Both the position numbers and the translations under genes were made by a program. From Persicaria tinctoria (Eukaryota; Streptophyta; Magnoliopsida; Caryophyllales; Polygonaceae), in NCBI GenBank assembly GCA_037127255.1, contig JBANSL010000005.1, forward strand, positions 83,643,160 through 83,707,159: a stretch of DNA of 64,000 bases, read 5' to 3'. Of the stretch, positions 11,859 through 23,969 are shown piece after piece. Within the stretch, counting starts at the first letter, position 1, and the number at the start of each line of letters is the position of its first letter. The notes below the pieces were generated by a model. That model was given only the letters and a program-made list of their open reading frames with translations. It had not been told where the DNA came from and searched no databases.

Positions 11859-12060
11859 GTAACCTTCTCCAATAAAAACTCGGTAGTAGATAGAGTATAT
11901 AGCAGATGATGCACTGCACTCTAGTATTATTCTTCCTTTCTCATTATGAAGCCAACGATTATGTTTCAGTAGCGTTAAACATCTAGTCACGCCACTCCAC
12001 CTTACTGGCAACTTCTTCCCACTTTGTCTCCTATTTAACTCCTTTGATTTGACCCTTTCA
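11859..12060. repeat. Segment duplicated upstream of both acyltransferase-like genes (copy A)
   Basis: Similar to 28985-29225. Shared blocks are CCTTCTCCAATAAA, GTATTATTCTTC, TCTCATTATGA, GGTAGCGTTAAACAT or GTAGCGTTAAACAT, CACCTTACT and CCTTTGA...CTTTCATT. These two segments sit about 4.1 kb and 3.4 kb upstream of the paralogous genes at 16007 and 32393. The gene duplication therefore copied a long stretch of upstream DNA. Confidence 0.7.
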
Positions 12061-12274
12061 TTAACTCCTAACTATTACGGAGTAGTAACTACAGTATTAT
12101 TATAAGAAACCAAATACTGTATATAACAATTAATTTGGTCCAAATTAGGCATTTTTTAATGGATTTCTATTAACGAGACACTACAAAATGGACTACGGTG
12201 GAGTTGTTTTGCACGGAAAATAAAATAGGTCAGGAAGGGAAGGGTCCGAAGTAAGGGTAGTATCTGAATCCTAG

Positions 12275-12549
12275 TAGCTCGAATTTGACTCGTACTCGTT
12301 CGATAAAAAAAACTCGGTTCGAGCTCGTTTATTTTTTAAACGAACTGAGTATGATCACATTTTTAAGCGCGGTTCAAAGCTCGGCTCATTTGAATTAAGC
12401 TCGAATTTTATAGAATTTCTAAAATTTTCATTAAGTTACTGTACAATGAGCAAGTGGAACTGTTTAAAGCTCGACTCAAACTCGTTCATATCTTAAATGA
12501 ACTGAATATACATGAACAAGCAATACCCAGTTTGTTCGACTCGAATAAC
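12275..12549. mobile_element. hAT-like miniature element, GAGCTCG-rich, TSD AATCCTAG
   Basis: Exact 8-bp duplications AATCCTAG lie at 12267-12274 and 12550-12557. The element is 275 bp, begins TAGCTCGAATTTGACTCG, and carries several CTCGTTC/GAGCTCG/AGCTCGAATT repeats. Its internal sequence resembles the intronic element at 35227-35537. It has no open frame. The superfamily is inferred from duplication length and end type. Confidence 0.7.
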
Positions 12550-12557
12550 AATCCTAG

Positions 12558-13370
12558 TCGGAAGGGAAGAAAAATATAACGGAGAATTTTCAAACAAGCT
12601 GTCATGAACATGCACGTCGTTCACATTAAGTTTCATTTCGTACCTTATTTAAAATTCTCAATTTTATACTCTATATCCCATCAAAGATGATGCATGCAGG
12701 ACTTTTAAATGTTTTTTTTTAAATATATAAAATATCAATATTTTATAATTTATTTTATCATTTTTTATACTTACTATTAATACTTAATATTTTATACGGA
12801 GTATAGTTTAATACTCCATCTCTTAAGTTACTTAAGTAAGACTGTAAGATTAAGATATGTCGTTTTAGAGAGTGACTCTTATTAATAAAAATATACTCTA
12901 TCGGTTAATTAAACCATGTCATTTACTATTTATACACGTTTTTTTAGAATAATAAAAAATTATATAAAATATCAATTTTTTCCATAAATTCATAAAGTAT
13001 GAAATTTTAATTTTTTTAATTAAAAACGTTAAAATTTTATATAATTTGTAACACCTTAAAAACTTCATGTTTTGATTAAAAGAGGGAGTATCATTTTAGG
13101 TATTTTGGTGTTCAATTTACAAAATTGCCATTGTAATAATTAATGAGATTTTAGTTATAATAGTACATTTAAAAAAAAAAGTGAAAAAGTAGAGTAATAA
13201 TGAGAGATATAAGTGTAGTTTTATTTGTTTTTCAAGAAGTACTCCATTGGCCTTAAAATATAGGTTGATTGATTTTTTAATATGTTTTTTAAAAGTTAGA
13301 AACTCTTTAAATAATAACCTATTTATTTATTTTTTAAAATAATGTTAGTAATGTTGTATCAATTCAACTA
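12558..13370. other. AT-rich intergenic DNA
   Basis: Very AT-rich, with several short fragments resembling internal parts of MITEs (for example TATATAAAATATCAAT). No gene, complete element or RNA was recognised. Confidence 0.6.
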
Positions 13371-13379
13371 TGCTCCTAG

Positions 13380-15450
13380 AGACTCGTGGATTTCGCATAT
13401 GGGTCAGCCTCTTACCGCTTAGCGACTCCATAGAGAACTCCACCGCTGTCGACGAGTGGCACATCAAAGACCAACTCGTGGTTGCCATTCTCTCTGTGTA
13501 GCTCACAGAACTAGTCATGGTTCAAATCCTTGATTGCGAGACATCTCACCAAGTTTGGGAAAGGCTTCATCGCCTATATGCTACTCGTTCCAACACCCAG
13601 GTAGTCCAAACTTGCCTTCAACCAAGAAGGGTGATGAATTAGTAACCGATTACTTCAATCGACTGTTCATCGATCAACCGTCGTCGCACCCTATGCTCAC
13701 CAGGTCCAAAACCAATAACCACCGACCTCTCACTCGCTCTGATGGGATAATCCCAAGACCTCAACTGTCTCTTACCACGATTATTTCTGAGGAGCCAACC
13801 TCCTTTACCGAGGCCTCCAAATTCCCCGAATGGACGACGGGTATATGGCCAATGAATTTCAGGCTCTCCTCAACACCCACACTTAGACCCTTGTCCCATC
13901 CTCTCCAGCCTTCAATATCTTGGGTGTCAAATAGGTGCTCAAAACCAAACGGAGGAGTGATGGTTCGATCGAGCGTTGAAAAACTCGACTTGTTGCCAGG
14001 GGCTACCACCAGTAACCGGACATTGATTATGATGAAACCTTCAACCCTGTTGCCAAACCCTCTACCACACGCCTTCTTCTTTCACTTGCTGCAATAAACT
14101 GCTGGACCACAAAGCAATTGGATATTCAAAATGCCTTCCTCCATGGATCGTCTATTGTGTTCAGCCTCCCGAGTTTGTCAATCCCGTCTCTCCTTCCCAT
14201 GTTTGTAAGCTCAATCACTCCCTTTATGGCCTAAAACAGGCTCCCCCCTGCTTGGTTCTCTCGACTCAATGATGCCTTAGTCACCACGGGGTTTAATCAA
14301 TGTCTTGTCGATATCTATGAAGCTATTTGTTTACTTATCGATATGGTGATCTGTGTGTCTTCATTTTGGTATATGTCGATTATAACCTTTTGGTTATAGC
14401 ATCTAATCTTACTTTGGCTACCAAATTTGTGTCAGCAATTTCCAGTGAAGGACCTTGGTACGACTTCATTTTTTTCTGGGCATTGAAATCACTTGATCAG
14501 ACGGTGGTTTAATCTCTACCAATCGAAGCAACATTACTGATCTTTTCAACAAGACTGGTATATATGGCTGCTACAAAGCCTGTTTCCACTTCGATGGCCA
14601 CTAATTTTGATCTTGCTGAAGAATCTCCTTCAATGGATGATCTGGAGCTCTATCAAAGCACGGTTGGAAGTCTGCAATATATATTTGGGTTTTACTCGAC
14701 CAGATGTTGCATTTGCATCCAACCATGTCTCGCAATTTATCCACAATCCTAATTAGCATACTCGTTGGTAGAGCTGGCAAAACCCGACCCGAACCCGAAA
14801 ACCCGACCCGGTCGACCCGGAACCGATTGTTTTGAACACCGATCAACCCGACCCATTTTGGACCCGAAATCCGAATAACCGATAACCGAAACTCACCCAA
14901 ATCCGAATGAACCGAACCCGATTCAACCGAAACCCGATATAACCCGAACTTTAAGATACATTCTAGTAAATTTTTCAAAATGAATATTGAAATAACTGAA
15001 ACCCGAGACAACCGAAACCTGATACAACCGAAACCCGAACCCGACCCAACCAAATGACCAAATTATTAGACATTACCCGAAACCGAATGACCCGAAACCC
15101 GAATAACCCGAAACCCGAATAATCCGAAACCCGACTAACCGAACCCGATCCGACCCGCCCGATTGCCACCTCTACTCGTTGGCAAGCTGTCATAAGGATT
15201 CTACGCTACCTCAACCACATCTGTTACTACAAATTCCACATATCCTCTGCTCGCCGTCATGATCGATATCTCTTCCTTTTCGAATGCTGATTGGGGGTAG
15301 TGATCGGCAAGATCGACGATCAACGAGTTCTTATTCCATCTTCAATGGTCCAAACCTCATCTCCTGGATTTCTAAAGAGCAAAAAAAAGTTGCTCGCTCC
15401 TCCACTGAAGTCGAGTATCGTGGTCTGTATATATCTCTGTAATTGCCATT
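13380..15450 (+). pseudogene. Degenerate Copia retrotransposon remnant
   Basis: The pieces run in pol order on the plus strand but in different frames. A gag block (CETSHQVWERLHRLYATRSNTQ) lies at about 13535-13600. Reverse transcriptase blocks (DYDETFNPVAKPSTTRLLLSLAA, LDIQNAFLHG and a YVDYNLL box) lie at about 14018-14400. RNase H-side blocks follow (LYQSTVGSLQYI, then AVIRILRYLNHICYYKFHI and FSNADWG). A large part of integrase appears missing. Stops and frame changes are frequent. A hAT-like miniature element (14769-15174) was inserted later and splits the RNase H part. Confidence 0.8.
14769..15174. mobile_element. hAT-like miniature element with CCCGA arrays, TSD CTCGTTGG
   Basis: Exact 8-bp duplications CTCGTTGG lie at 14761-14768 and 15175-15182. 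Ends are TAGAGCTGGCAA and TTGCCACCTCTA, 12-bp inverted repeats with one mismatch. The 406-bp body is largely ACCCGA/AACCCGAAC pentamer-like repeats. Long open frames on the minus strand are by-products of the repeat. Insertion was into Copia RNase H coding sequence. Confidence 0.85.
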
Positions 15451-15920
15451 ATAGATACAAATCAATGAGAATCAGAAAAATCGTGCTCATTCCACTAGGT
15501 ATTCACCAAGCAAAAAATCTTCAAATACGATGCCTGGAGATAGAAAGTGATTCCTCGACAATTATTAACTGTATAAAAGGATATGGAACCTTGGAAAATA
15601 GAAATGATAATTACGGATATTATGATACACCTACTCAATTTTCCACAGTTAAGAACTACGTGTGATAATTAAGGATGGATAATAGTGGCGCCGGAGGATA
15701 AGGTTGTATACATTTGTCACACAACCCACAACAATAATCATTCGAATAATCAAAGTCTGCAAGATCTCATCCGTAAGAATACTCGATCTCAGAAGAAAAT
15801 GACTAGTCAGTCTATCCAAATTCTTTCCTACTTCTATATATATAACGTGGTGTTTAGAAACTGAAATATCAAAGTAGGCGGTTTTGTTTATATTCGAAGT
15901 ACTTTGTACTTTTGTGAAGT
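15451..15920. other. Intergenic region upstream of acyltransferase-like gene A
   Basis: No gene recognised. Around 15675-15830 the blocks GATAAGGTTGTA and GATCTCATCCG resemble a piece at 34650-34740 inside intron 1 of paralog B, suggesting a shared repeat. Confidence 0.4.
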
Positions 15921-15930
15921 CTATATAAAG
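15921..15930 (+). promoter_or_regulatory. Putative TATA box of acyltransferase-like gene A
   Basis: CTATATAAAG ends 77 bases before the ATG at 16007, leaving room for a leader of about 45 bases. Position and sequence fit a plant core promoter. There is no transcript evidence. Confidence 0.5.
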
Positions 15931-16006
15931 TACTATAGTTGATCGATCGAGATATTAATTAGATTATCAATCAACTAAAGCCCACATCGCGATCGACCAT
16001 ATAAAT

Positions 16007-18438
16007 ATGTCAGCCGCCACGGGGGAGACGGTGTCAAGGCCAGTGGGAGGGACCGAGCTCAGCCTGTGCCGGGCTCTACCAGGCGGCACCGGCGTCACCG
16101 TGCTCGCCCTCCTCCTCTCTAAGCAACCCGACCTACAAATTCTCCAAAATGCCCTCCACAATATCCAAAATGCCCATCCCATCCTCCGCTCCAAGCTGCA
16201 CTACGACCCCTCCTCCCGCACCTTCTCGTTCGTCACTCCCCCCGCCTCCGCCCTCCGGGTCAACTCATTCGACCTCCGGTCAACGCTGAGGATCCTCCAC
16301 GGCGGCGCCGAGTCTGATCTAGATCTCTCCCCCTTCCAGAAGATCGTGGAGCACGAGCTCAATCTCAACCCCTGGCGGGAGACCAACAAGCCCGGGACAC
16401 TGGTCGATTTGTTCGAGGCGAAGGTGTACGAGTTGGAGGGCGGGAGGTGGGCGGTGGCATTGAAGGCGCACGCGGCGGCCTGCGACAGGGTGGCCGGGGA
16501 AGCAGTGCTGGCGGAGGTGGTGAGGGCGGTGAGTAGTGCTGATGGGGCGGAGGTGGGAATTAAGGGTAAAGGGGAGGTTAAAATGGGAATTGAAGAGTAC
16601 GGGTGGAGCGGAAAGGCCAAGAAGTCGTTGTGGTCGCGCGGGGTTAACATGCTCGGCTACTCGTTGAAGGCCTTCCGGCAGGCCAATCTCGACTACGTCG
16701 ACACGCGCTCCCCGCGGCGCACCCAGCTAGTCAGGCTCCGGCTCGAGCCTGACGTAACCGCCAAGCTTCTTCAGGTACGTGAATATTGAATAATCAATCA
16801 GGTAGATTCCGTGTATTGTATCATTTTTCTTGTCTAAAAATGAAAAAACACATTTTGCTTGTGTTTAATTTATTTTTGACCGTTGCAGTCTAAAATAAAC
16901 AAATCATGTTTTTTTGGTATAAACCTAGCCTAGGTTACGAATGTTGACTTAAGTTGACCCAAAAAAAATGAATATAGTTGCTAATTAAATAACTCAATTA
17001 TATAATTTTAATGGCCCAGCTTATAAACCCCGTCCTTGAATTCATAACTTTTTTTTTCTTGTGTGGGTAGGGATGCGAGAATAGGGAGATGAAATTGTGT
17101 GGAGCACTAACGGCGTCAGCATTGATTGCTGCTCGGCGCTGCAGCAAGCGTCCTCTTGAAGGGCAATCGGAGAAATTCACGTTCGTAACGATAGTCGACT
17201 GTCGATCCCTTCTCGAGCCTCCTCTCAAAAGCCATGACGTTGGTATGGATGTGCCTAAATTAAGTCGAAACATTATCATATCGATCATATCATATCATAT
17301 TGTATCATATATGATAACATAGGCGGGCCAGGGGGAACGAGGAAGTACGTACGTTCCCCCTCCCTCATCCGACAAATTACTGAGTATTATCCTCGTCGAT
17401 AGATAGCTTCGTTTTGATATATAATACGTCATAATCTGACATTTAAGTAAAAAATTATGAATGTTTGAAAATTATAAGTGTATTAATCACTTTAATATTA
17501 TTTTAATAGACTATAATACTTTTATATTTTACTAAATTTGACATCGACATATATATTATAAATTATTTCGAGAGCTTTAAAACTGTAAGTTATATTACTT
17601 ATTTTGACAATTTGGTAAGAAGTTATGCAAGTTTAAATATTTTATATCTAGTTATATATACACTATTACATGCATGTTAAGAATATAACAAGTTAAATAT
17701 TGACTCAATGTTTGTTCATTGCATTTTATATCCTTATTTTGTTAGTTTTCTTTTTCTTTGACTATTTGATTTATTTATTTTTTTTATTTGAGAAAAAATA
17801 ACAGGGTTTTATTATAAATCAAAGTCATGTTATCTTAAATAGCATCATTTATAATTATCATATTAAATAGAGATCGTTATGCTACTTTAACCTAAAATGA
17901 CAATATATATAATCGTGCCTCTCTGTTAGAAAATTTATGGCTCCATTCCTGTAAGATAATAACGATGATAGTCATACTCACAGGATTCTACTACTCTGGG
18001 ATCGTCAACTCACACGACATAAACGGAAGGGAGCGATTTTGGGAGTTGGCAGAGACAACGTACAAAAGTTTCAAGGCCGCAAAGATCAGCAACAAACACT
18101 TGCGCGAATTGGCAGACCTCAACTTCCTCATGTGCAGAGCCATCGAGAACCCAGGCCTGACCCCATCCTCGGCGATGAGGACCTCTTTCATCTCGGTGTT
18201 TGAGGATGAAGCCCTCCAGCACCATGCCGACGACAAGGCCCACCACGAGAACATGGGTGTCGAGGACTATGTGGTCAGCTCCTCCGTCCACGGGGTGGGT
18301 CCCACTGTCGCCATCTTCAACTCGGTCAGAGATGGGGGGTTGGACTGTTGGTGCGCCTACCCTGGGCCGCTGCATTCTAGGCAGCAGATGCAGACCCTTC
18401 TTGATCATATCAAAACAATATTGACAGAGGCTACCTAA
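16007..18438 (+). CDS. Condensation/acyl-CoA acyltransferase-fold protein, paralog A
   Basis: Three exons, 16007-16774, 17071-17242 and 17984-18438, with GT-AG sites and matching phases, give 464 residues. The protein resembles a plant family of the chloramphenicol-acetyltransferase/condensation-domain fold. Its N-terminal half has GGTELSLCRALPGG, AHPILRSKL and the region that would hold the HHxxxDG motif. Here this reads HAAACDR (His155, Asp160), with Ala in place of the second, catalytic His. Later blocks are KLCGALTASALIAARRCSK, FVTIVDCRSLLEP, LNFLMCRAIENPGLTPSSAMRTSF and SVHGVGPTVAIFNSVRDGGLDCWCAYPGPLHSRQQM. No signal peptide was seen, so it is probably cytosolic. Substrate is unknown. 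It is intact and shares structure and length with paralog B at 32393-36038. Confidence 0.85.
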
Positions 18439-19228
18439 TTATGTACTTCTTAATTTCCTTTTATATAATCATCGATGGACAATTATGGATAATGATTCAT
18501 GGCATGTGATTGGTTTGGTTTCTAACTTAGCTGGTGTAATTAATAGGGTGGAAATGAGATAGATTATGAATGCATGAATGTTGTCATCATCAGTCATCTC
18601 GTAGGGTCAATAGGTCCACCCATACTACTCATCACCACATGTTTACCTTCATCCAATCTATGGGGTGATCGATGCAGGTGGAGTGTGTTTCTAATAGGTG
18701 AAGCAGAAATAATTGTTTATCATACATAACGGAAACACTTAGAATTATGCATTTATATGTAGGGTCCGTATGGGTCGGGGTTGAAAAAATGACTAAAAAT
18801 TATAAACAGGTTAAAGTTAAAAATTTAACCTCAAATAAGGTTAAATTTTTTTGTGAAATATAAACCCCGTATAGGATGAAAAACAGTTTATTTGTAAAAA
18901 GTGGAGTTTATTTGGTTGTTATTAGGGGTATAATTGTATTTTCAAATCAAATAAACCACATAAACTCTCAAAAACCTATTAAAAATAGCTTCTTAAATAA
19001 ACCCCCAAATAAACTAAAATCTCCTAATCAACCCCTCCCCATACAAGGTTAAAATTTTCAAACTACTAAAATTGCATCCATACACACCCATAGTGAGAGT
19101 GTTATATATATGAGACTAGCTGAAATCATGTCGGGAGATTGAGCCGGAAATGATTTCAGGGTAGTACCCAATGGTCCCCGGTTTGATTTTCAGATATGGC
19201 CGCTCTATATTTACCCAAATCAAGTTAT
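18439..19228. other. 3' flank of gene A; no gene
   Basis: Bases 18450-18560 resemble 36040-36165 (shared ATAATCATCGATGG and TTGGTTTCT), so the duplication that made the gene pair continues past the stop codon. Nothing else was recognised. Confidence 0.5.
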
Positions 19229-19350
19229 ATGAGACTAGACCTGAGCATGAGTCGGCAAGGCTGGCAGGCTTGGGCCAGACTTATGTGAAAATCTTGGCTC
19301 ATTATAGCGGGTTGGGTGTGCTTGGGCCAACTACCTTGTTCAAGCGCCAT
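19229..19350. repeat. Truncated TAGACCTGAGCATG-type repeat
   Basis: Starts TAGACCTGAGCATGAGTCGGCAAG, with GGCTTGGGCC-like words. It is related to 5574-5960. No right-hand inverted end or target duplication was found. Confidence 0.4.
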
Positions 19351-19749
19351 TAAAAGTTTGTAAAATATTTCTTATGTTTGTCTTTTATCCAAATCTTTAC
19401 AATATGTCCTAAATATCCAAAAAGATTAAAATTTTATACAAAACAAAGGTACACAAGTTACACAAACTTTGAAATCACACCCTAAATCTTTAATATATGT
19501 TCATTTCAATGAAAAAAATCTTGAAAATAATTTATTTAATAGTATTGTATTCCTTCATTTATACTCAAACCTTCTCGAAATTTAGGTCGCTTTAGGACTT
19601 TGTTCTTGTATCAAAATAGATGTCATTTTAAATTTTCTAGGTAAGGGATGGTGAACAAATTGAACATAATCTGCAGCAAAAACTAATGATCAAGAGCAAA
19701 GATCAAGCAAAGATATAAAGGGAATGAACACTATTCCATCCCAAATACA

Positions 19750-19790
19750 ACAAGCTGCTCTCAGGCAGTGAATGCCTGAGAGCAGCTTGT
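19750..19790. repeat. Perfect 18-bp stem hairpin
   Basis: ACAAGCTGCTCTCAGGCA is followed by the 5-base loop GTGAA and then its exact reverse complement. It sits at the 5' edge of a LINE RNase H fragment. It is too short for a plant microRNA precursor and looks like a local inverted duplication. Confidence 0.8.
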
Positions 19791-20137
19791 CATTGGATTC
19801 AATCGAGTGGAATGGGGTGTTCTAAACGATCTAAAGATTGTGTGGGATCGACAAAGGATTTCGACAGGTAATCATCGAGTCCGATTCACAACTTGTCATT
19901 GGTCTCTTGAAGTCGAGAGTCAACAAAAGTCATCCGCTTTCTAGCCTAGTCTCTCAATGCCTAGACTTTATTAGTAGGGATTGGATTATCCAATTCCATC
20001 ATGTTTACTATGAGGCGAATGCAGTTGCTGATCGCCTTGCAGATATTGCGATGTCTTTTTCTTTAGAATTTCATGTATTGCTTGCCCCACCTGATCAGGA
20101 AATTTCTTTACTGTTATTAGACGATGTAAGAGGTTAG
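19773..20137 (+). pseudogene. LINE-type RNase H domain fragment
   Basis: Translation from about 19838 gives GFRQVIIESDSQLVIGLLKSR, CLDFISRDWIIQFHHVYYEANAVADRLADIAM. These blocks match the RNase H-like C-terminus of plant non-LTR retrotransposons, including the ESDSQ and EANAVAD blocks. The upstream part is frameshifted with stops. The tail after the stop (TTTAATTATTTAATAAAACC) looks like a LINE 3' end. Confidence 0.75.
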
Positions 20138-22118
20138 ACTATTCCCCGTATGCTGCCTACATAGCCTTCTTTAATTATTTAATAAAACCTCCTTGAGGGG
20201 ACGGAGAGCTCTGCCTCTCCTTCAACTGCAAAATAAAAAGAGTGGTCCTATCACTAGTATCACTAATACACTCTCTCTCTATATATATCTCACCTTATCC
20301 ACGTTATAGGTTTTCCTTACTAAACCACTACATTTGTAACTTCTCCACCCCTCTTCATACTTATATATAATTCTACCAAATTTTTTATACGTATTTTATA
20401 AATTTAGATTAGATTATGTTTTATTTGTAAATAATTCACATAATTAAATATCTTTTGTAATTTTTATAAAAATATAAAAACCTATCATTATATATGGTAG
20501 TATCATTAATATAATTTTATTGCTGCAACTAACAATGATTCAATTATATATACACTAATTTAAATTATTATCAAAATTATAATAATTATAAAATAATTTA
20601 GAATAGGGCAAAATTCGTATTTAGAACACGGTAAAATAACAACCTCCCCCCGGCTCTCGTATCAAAACCCACAAAAGAGATCATAAAATTTCTCCCAAAA
20701 TATTTCTTAAACGTAACGGACTTTAAAAGTGCAGGATCATATTTAATAATTGGCCGGAAGACTAGTTATCACATGGAACTCCAACAAGAAAAACAGAGCA
20801 ATCAATCCATTAGCTTTGAACCACATTTCCTTTTTTTTTTCTTTTTTTGAAACAACCTCATGCATTAACATTTGATGAAATTAAAACGTATTTTGGAACC
20901 TTGTAGTAAAACTAACTCTAAACAACTATTCGATCTTAAGATGTTGATAAAAAAAATGAGAAGTTGATAACCCTTTTTAATATCTTCACAAACTTCGGGG
21001 TAAAAGTATATATTAGTGTGAGCACGAAATCTCTCCTAATCAGATAACCAATAATCAATGTTCTACAAAACACAAACAATATACAACGTACAAATGAGGG
21101 GGGAAAAGCGGACAAACGATCAGAAGCAAATACTCAAATCGAACTACCGTTTATATGAGTCGAGCTCAACATTAGATACAACTACACATATAAGAAGACA
21201 ATACAAAGGATAAAAATTGCATTAAAAATCAAATTCAACAATGGAAAAAGCTCGGTTACAAAAACGGATAAAACCCTAACCAGTTACCAAAGAGGAAAAC
21301 AAACGAAAAAGAATTACAATGACAATGCGCTAACCTTGCAATGCTCTGCTTGATTTGACCATTTTTAGTGTATCGATTAAAATGGAGAGGGAGTAGAGGT
21401 AGAGTAAAAGGATGAATGACAAAAACGGAAAACGTTGAAACAGAGGGGAGAGAGAGAAAAAAAAAATAGTAAAACGAAAATCTAAAATCAACCGGGTGGA
21501 TAAATCCGTAATTTGGACGGTCGAATAGACCTATACTCAATTGAGTCTCACTAAATTACATCACATGCTTCTTCTTATAACCCCCTCACCCTACCCCTCT
21601 TTCTCTTGCTCTCTTCACAAAACCCACAAAAGAGACCATAAAATTTCTCCCGAATTCACACGTTCGTAAGTAGTTCATGCCAAATCGAAGGCATATCATC
21701 GAAAAAGTTTGATTTTGTTGTTTTTTTATGGGGTTTTTATGGTTTATGAAATTTGAGGATTAATTTTAGGGTTTGGTAGATTTGTTTAAAATTTGAGTAT
21801 AAACGAGTACGTACTAAAATTTAGTGGATTTATGTTTATGAAACTTGTAAACATGGAGTTGAGATTTGTTTGAAATGTCAGTAAAATTCGGATCTTGGGA
21901 GTGATTTTCGGTGGACAATGTCTGATTACTTAATTTGGGAGGTAATTAAGAACCGAGGTAAAAAGTGTTGTTTTTACCTCGGTTATTTCCTAGGACCGAG
22001 CTAAAAACACCCAAACTGAAAAAAAATGCATGTGACGATTGGTCATACATTTGTCCGATGCGGACACCTTCATAATTGTCTGTGTAGACGTATTCTTTTA
22101 GTATAATTTTTTATATCC
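20138..22118. other. AT-rich intergenic DNA with a short direct repeat
   Basis: No gene was supported. A block CAAAACCCACAAAAGAGA.CATAAAATTTCTCCC occurs at about 20664-20700 and again at 21618-21655, a direct repeat about 950 bp apart. The second copy is followed by a GTAAGTAG donor-like sequence, so it might be a relic of a 5' leader. I could not attach a coding exon to it. Confidence 0.4.
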
Positions 22119-22920
22119 CCAACGGAGGAGACATAAAAGTGTGGGAAGACAAGTGGATAAATCGCCCGATGAGCTTTACTGTCCTAGCTAGGGAACTATA
22201 CTACGGGGATGACTCAGAGCTAGGTTGATAGACGTCATTGATTGGGGAGCGGGGTGATGGGATGACGATTAGCTGAGGAGAGTCCTATAATCATGTGATA
22301 TAGAGAAGATTAAGCAAATTCGGCTTGTCAACCCCCTGGTTCGAGACCAACTTGTGCCACTAAAAGAGCGACATCTTCACTGTGAGGTCAGCTTACCACG
22401 CGCTCCTGGAGAGGTCTATGCAGAGTTAGGGGAGATGGGGCTGGAACTTCGGACGACTCTATGAGCAATATGGTCTGGAAGGTACTTTGGAAACTCCATA
22501 CTACCCCAAAGGTTTCTTCCTTCGTCGATCTGGAGAGCTGCAACATGTTTTCCCTTGCAAAAAAATTCTGCACCGGAGACGGATCACGGAGGATACAAGT
22601 TGCGACATGTGTGGTCGGGAGGAATCTTGCTACCACACGCTTTTTGAGTGTAATCCCACAAGGAAGGTCTGGAAGAAGGAACCGAAATTGGAGAGCTAGC
22701 TTCTGGCTGAGATCCACATCTACCAACTTCACCTTCCAACTGGTCTTCATTGAGGGTTCGAGCGGAGATAGACAGAAGTGGGTGATGATGGTGTGGCAAA
22801 TATGGTACGTCCGGAATAAGAGAATCTTCGAAGGGGTCTATAAGGAACCGGAGGAGATAATTCGGGATACCAATTAAGGACACACTAGCAGAGGCAGAGA
22901 GGTACAAGGAGGTGACGACA
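22119..22920 (+). pseudogene. LINE reverse transcriptase C-terminal (zf-RVT) fragment, left half
   Basis: Blocks GDIKVWEDKWINRPMS, a Cys/His region (ITEDTSCDMCGREESCYHTLFEC) and MVWQIWYVRNKRIFEG follow the order of the zinc-binding region (zf-RVT) at the end of plant LINE ORF2. Several frame changes are present. The sequence is cut at 22920 by the Copia element and resumes at 28198 with the CGACA target duplication. Across the junction the reading ...ERYKEVTT joins PVSELSNNAAKGWSNP. Confidence 0.8.
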
Positions 22921-23184
22921 TTTGAACAAGTATACATTCGAAAGAAGATGAAATCGATTGAAAACAAGGGAAACAAGATCAATTCAATTGATTCAAGGTA
23001 AAGGAAAACCAAATCTGTGTTCACACTATCAAAAACAGAAGTTTGTTACATTACTGTAAAATGGCGCCAAGAACAGCTTATATAGCTGTGAGTGTGTGTG
23101 TGTGTTCGGTTGTTTGAGCAACTAACACCCGTCACCAAAATTACCAAAATGCCCCTCACTTAGCCAACCACATATGAACCCATA
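22921..23184 (-). repeat. Copia LTR, left copy (3' LTR in element sense)
   Basis: 264 bp, TTTGAACAAG...GAACCCATA on the plus strand. In element sense the ends are TATGGG...GTTCAAA, not the usual TG...CA. Contains a GT microsatellite near 23091-23103. Confidence 0.9.
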
Positions 23185-23198
23185 GGCCCCCCTCAAGC
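23185..23198 (-). other. Polypurine tract of the Copia element
   Basis: Minus strand reads GCTTGAGGGGGGCC immediately before the 3' LTR, the expected place and composition for plus-strand priming. Confidence 0.75.
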
Positions 23199-23969
23199 TG
23201 AACTTGCCATAGGGAACACAAGACCAAGCTTGGAATGCAAGAAGGTGTGTTGGTGAGCACCTAAGGCCTTGGTAAGTATGTCTACCAGTTGCAATGATGA
23301 ATAGACATGCCTAGTAGAAATGAATCTCTGAGTGACCATTTCTCTGATGAAATGAGAGTCAATACACACATGCTTGGTGCGCTCATGAAATACAGGATTA
23401 ATGGCCAGCTGCTGGGCAGATCGATTATCACAAAACAAGGTAATGGGAAGAGAAATGTGAATGCTCAGCTCAGATAACAAGCCCTGCACCCAAACCAATT
23501 CGCTGGTAGCAAATGACATAGTCCTATATTCACTCTCTGTAGAAGATTTAGAAACAACCTTTTGTTTCTTAGCTTTCCAGAAAATCAAGGATGAGCCTAA
23601 GATGACACAATAGCCAGATAAGGATCTCCTAGTGTCCACACAATTTCCCCAGTCTGCATCAGTATAAGCATGGACAGCTAAAGAGGATGAAGATGAATAT
23701 GGCAAGGCCAAATGAAATGTCCCTTTAAGGTATCTCAGTAAGTAAACTATGGCATGCCAATGAGGTTGCAGGGGAGTAAGAAGAAACTGACTCAATTGCT
23801 GCACTGCAAATGCAATATCAGGGCGAGTGAGAGTGAGATAGAGCAACCTCCCAACCAATCTCTTGTAATCCTCAGGATTAGAAATAGGTTCACCATCATG
23901 TTGAGAAAGTTTGAGACCTTGTTGCATAGGGAAATCTGTAGGTTTGCAGTTCGATCTCCATATTGGCAT
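23193..23969 (-). pseudogene. Copia RNase H domain
   Basis: Contains GRLLYLTLTRPDIAFAVQQLSQF, YTDADWGNCVDTRRSLSGYC, the strongly conserved SKSSTESEYR, and FHERTKHVCIDSHFIRE. These are the end of a Copia reverse transcriptase followed by RNase H. The frame is open for 258 codons but is separated from the upstream reverse transcriptase by frame breaks. It ends at the polypurine tract. Confidence 0.88.

Noticed and set aside
14769..15174. CRISPR-like or satellite array
   Set aside because: Repeats are 5-7 bp, irregular and without unique spacers, and the whole block is bounded by transposon ends and a target duplication.
14601..15193. Two overlapping long minus-strand frames rich in Gly/Ser/Arg/Val
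   Set aside because: They are the CCCGA arrays of the hAT-like element read as protein; the same kind of frame appears over other arrays.
19750..19790. MicroRNA precursor
   Set aside because: The 18-bp stem with a 5-base loop is too short to release a 21-nt duplex, and there is no extended pairing outside it.
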